Positions 6,405 to 6,676 of a DNA stretch of 6,676 nucleotides are shown in pieces. Under the pieces are notes generated by a model. It had not been told where the DNA came from. It made no database searches and saw nothing but the letters and a program-made list of their open reading frames with translations. How positions within the stretch are numbered: position 1 is the stretch's first letter; each line of letters begins with the position of its first letter. Origin of the DNA: an uncultured Gemella sp. (GTDB lineage: Bacteria > Bacillota > Bacilli > Staphylococcales > Gemellaceae). Made by a program: the position numbers and the translations under genes. The stretch covers positions 1 through 6,676 of the forward strand of contig CAKMQO010000004.1 in the NCBI GenBank assembly GCA_927911695.1. Reading direction: 5' to 3'.

Positions 6405-6430
6405 ACAAATAATCCTTATAAATTATTTGT
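6405..6430. repeat. Perfect 9-bp inverted repeat, possible operator or hairpin
   Basis: ACAAATAAT (6405-6413) and ATTATTTGT (6422-6430) around an 8-base centre. It lies about 60 bases upstream of the folC -35 and could be a protein site or an RNA hairpin. It matches no operator consensus that I recognise (not Fur, PerR, Rex or CcpA). Chance is possible in DNA this AT-rich. Confidence 0.3.
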
Positions 6431-6467
6431 GGTTAGGTTGATTAGTAGATTTACAAAGTATTATTGA

Positions 6468-6520
6468 AATTAAATATGAAAATTAACAACTTTAGTTTCA
6501 TTTTAATTATGTCTAAAGTT
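6468..6520. repeat. Two interlocking inverted repeats
   Basis: AATTAAATATGAAA (6468-6481) pairs with TTTCATTTTAATT (6496-6508) apart from one bulged base. AACTTTAG (6488-6495) pairs perfectly with CTAAAGTT (6513-6520). The second left arm is in the loop of the first, so the two stems would form a pseudoknot or be mutually exclusive if transcribed. All arms are AT-rich, so this is only suggestive. Confidence 0.3.
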
Positions 6521-6538
6521 CATGTAAGGTAAGTGGGA

Positions 6539-6544
6539 TATAAT
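6539..6544 (+). promoter_or_regulatory. Lone -10 element, possible rightward promoter
   Basis: Perfect TATAAT with no recognisable -35 at 16-18 bases. If active, perhaps with an activator, transcription would start near 6551 and run into the hairpin at 6587-6606. The inverted repeats at 6468-6520 lie where an activator or repressor could bind. Confidence 0.3.
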
Positions 6545-6586
6545 ATAAACATACAAAACTTAATAATATTTTTTTTCATAATATAT

Positions 6587-6606
6587 GGCTCATCGAAAGA
6601 TGGGCC
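6587..6606 (+). terminator. GAAA-tetraloop hairpin, possible terminator or attenuator
   Basis: GGCTCATC-GAAA-GATGGGCC is an 8-bp stem with one T-G wobble and the most GC-rich element in this intergenic region. It is followed by TTTCTCC and then by a small 5-bp hairpin (TCTCC 6609-6613 with GGAGA 6620-6624). The U tail is short and interrupted, so this could be a weak terminator, an attenuator of a gene beyond the contig end, or the end of a short RNA. The opposite strand has no T tail after the stem, so the active orientation is rightward. Confidence 0.45.
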
Positions 6607-6651
6607 TTTCTCCATTTTAGGAGATTATTTTCAGGATTTTTCAACTTTAAT

Positions 6652-6676
6652 ATCGAGTGGTCGACTGAGTCGGAGA
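6652..6676 (-). other. Residual Ion Torrent adapter, barcode and spacer (not genomic)
   Basis: Read on the minus strand from the end of the window: TCTCCGACTCAG (6676-6665) is the 3' end of the Ion Torrent A adapter, including the TCAG key. TCGACCACTC (6664-6655) is a 10-base barcode, which from memory is Ion Xpress barcode 29. GAT (6654-6652) is the fixed spacer placed after the barcode. The three parts are contiguous and in the correct order, so coincidence is very unlikely. The local base composition is also more GC-rich than its surroundings. 454 Titanium adapters share the TCTCCGACTCAG end, but the GAT spacer favours Ion Torrent. Confidence 0.9.

Larger units (their letters stand above)
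6285..6651. other. Non-coding region upstream of folC
   Basis: I find no credible open reading frame on either strand. It holds the folC promoter, the inverted repeats at 6405-6430 and 6468-6520, a lone TATAAT at 6539, a T8 run at 6569-6576 and the hairpins at 6587-6624. The genomic sequence stops at 6651. Confidence 0.6.

Noticed and set aside
6361..6651. Known riboswitch or T-box leader in the region right of folC
   Set aside because: I find none of the conserved cores (for example the T-box AGGGTGG-type sequence, or TPP, FMN, SAM or THF cores), and the folC leader itself is only about 28 bases.
6640..6676. Resemblance of the contig end (TCAACTT...GAGTGG...GAGTCGG) to the 3' stem-loops of a Cas9 tracrRNA
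   Set aside because: The GAGTCGG part is adapter and barcode. There is no anti-repeat, CRISPR repeat or cas gene in the window.

Overview
The window is very AT-rich (roughly 70% A+T by eye) with strong AGGAGG-type ribosome binding sites, TATAAT promoters and short U-tailed hairpin terminators. Together with the ytpQ-ytpR gene order this points to a low-GC Firmicute of the Bacillales. A Gemella-like host is my best guess, but that is inference from style and gene order.

Layout: (1) 1-232 is AT-rich non-coding DNA with long A and T runs and a 14-bp inverted repeat at 130-172 that probably terminates the leftward gene. (2) 233-430 (minus) encodes a small membrane protein with its own promoter and Shine-Dalgarno site. 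(3) A rightward operon starts from an extended -10 promoter at 542-571: ytpQ (DUF1444), ytpR (tRNA-binding OB fold), then a very acidic, low-complexity protein in the place where Bacillus and Staphylococcus carry the DNA translocase gene sftA/ytpS. (4) Two hairpin terminators (4730-4761, 4812-4841) separate this operon from the convergent gene. (5) 4851-6284 (minus) is folC, folylpolyglutamate/dihydrofolate synthase, with a promoter at 6320-6348. (6) 6285-6651 is non-coding, with several inverted repeats, a lone -10 element and a GAAA-loop hairpin. (7) 6652-6676 is not genomic.

Two observations change how the window should be read. First, the last 25 bases, read on the minus strand, are the end of an Ion Torrent A adapter (TCTCCGACTCAG), a 10-base barcode (TCGACCACTC) and the GAT spacer, so the contig ends in untrimmed adapter. 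Second, the acidic gene is broken three times, each time at a long A run (8, 7 and 9 A), and each break is repaired by removing exactly one A. The repaired frame runs from 2074 to 4722 and encodes 881 residues, ending 7 bases before a terminator. Homopolymer length error is the known weakness of the chemistry named by the adapter, so the apparent split into several hypothetical genes is most likely a sequencing artefact. The small membrane gene shows the same one-extra-A pattern at a seven-base run.

The most interesting biology is the repaired 881-residue protein: a motor-less, division-protein-like molecule with repeated short amphipathic helices set in acidic linkers, co-transcribed with ytpQ and ytpR. 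Its function is unknown. A role at the membrane or division site is inferred from position and sequence style only.
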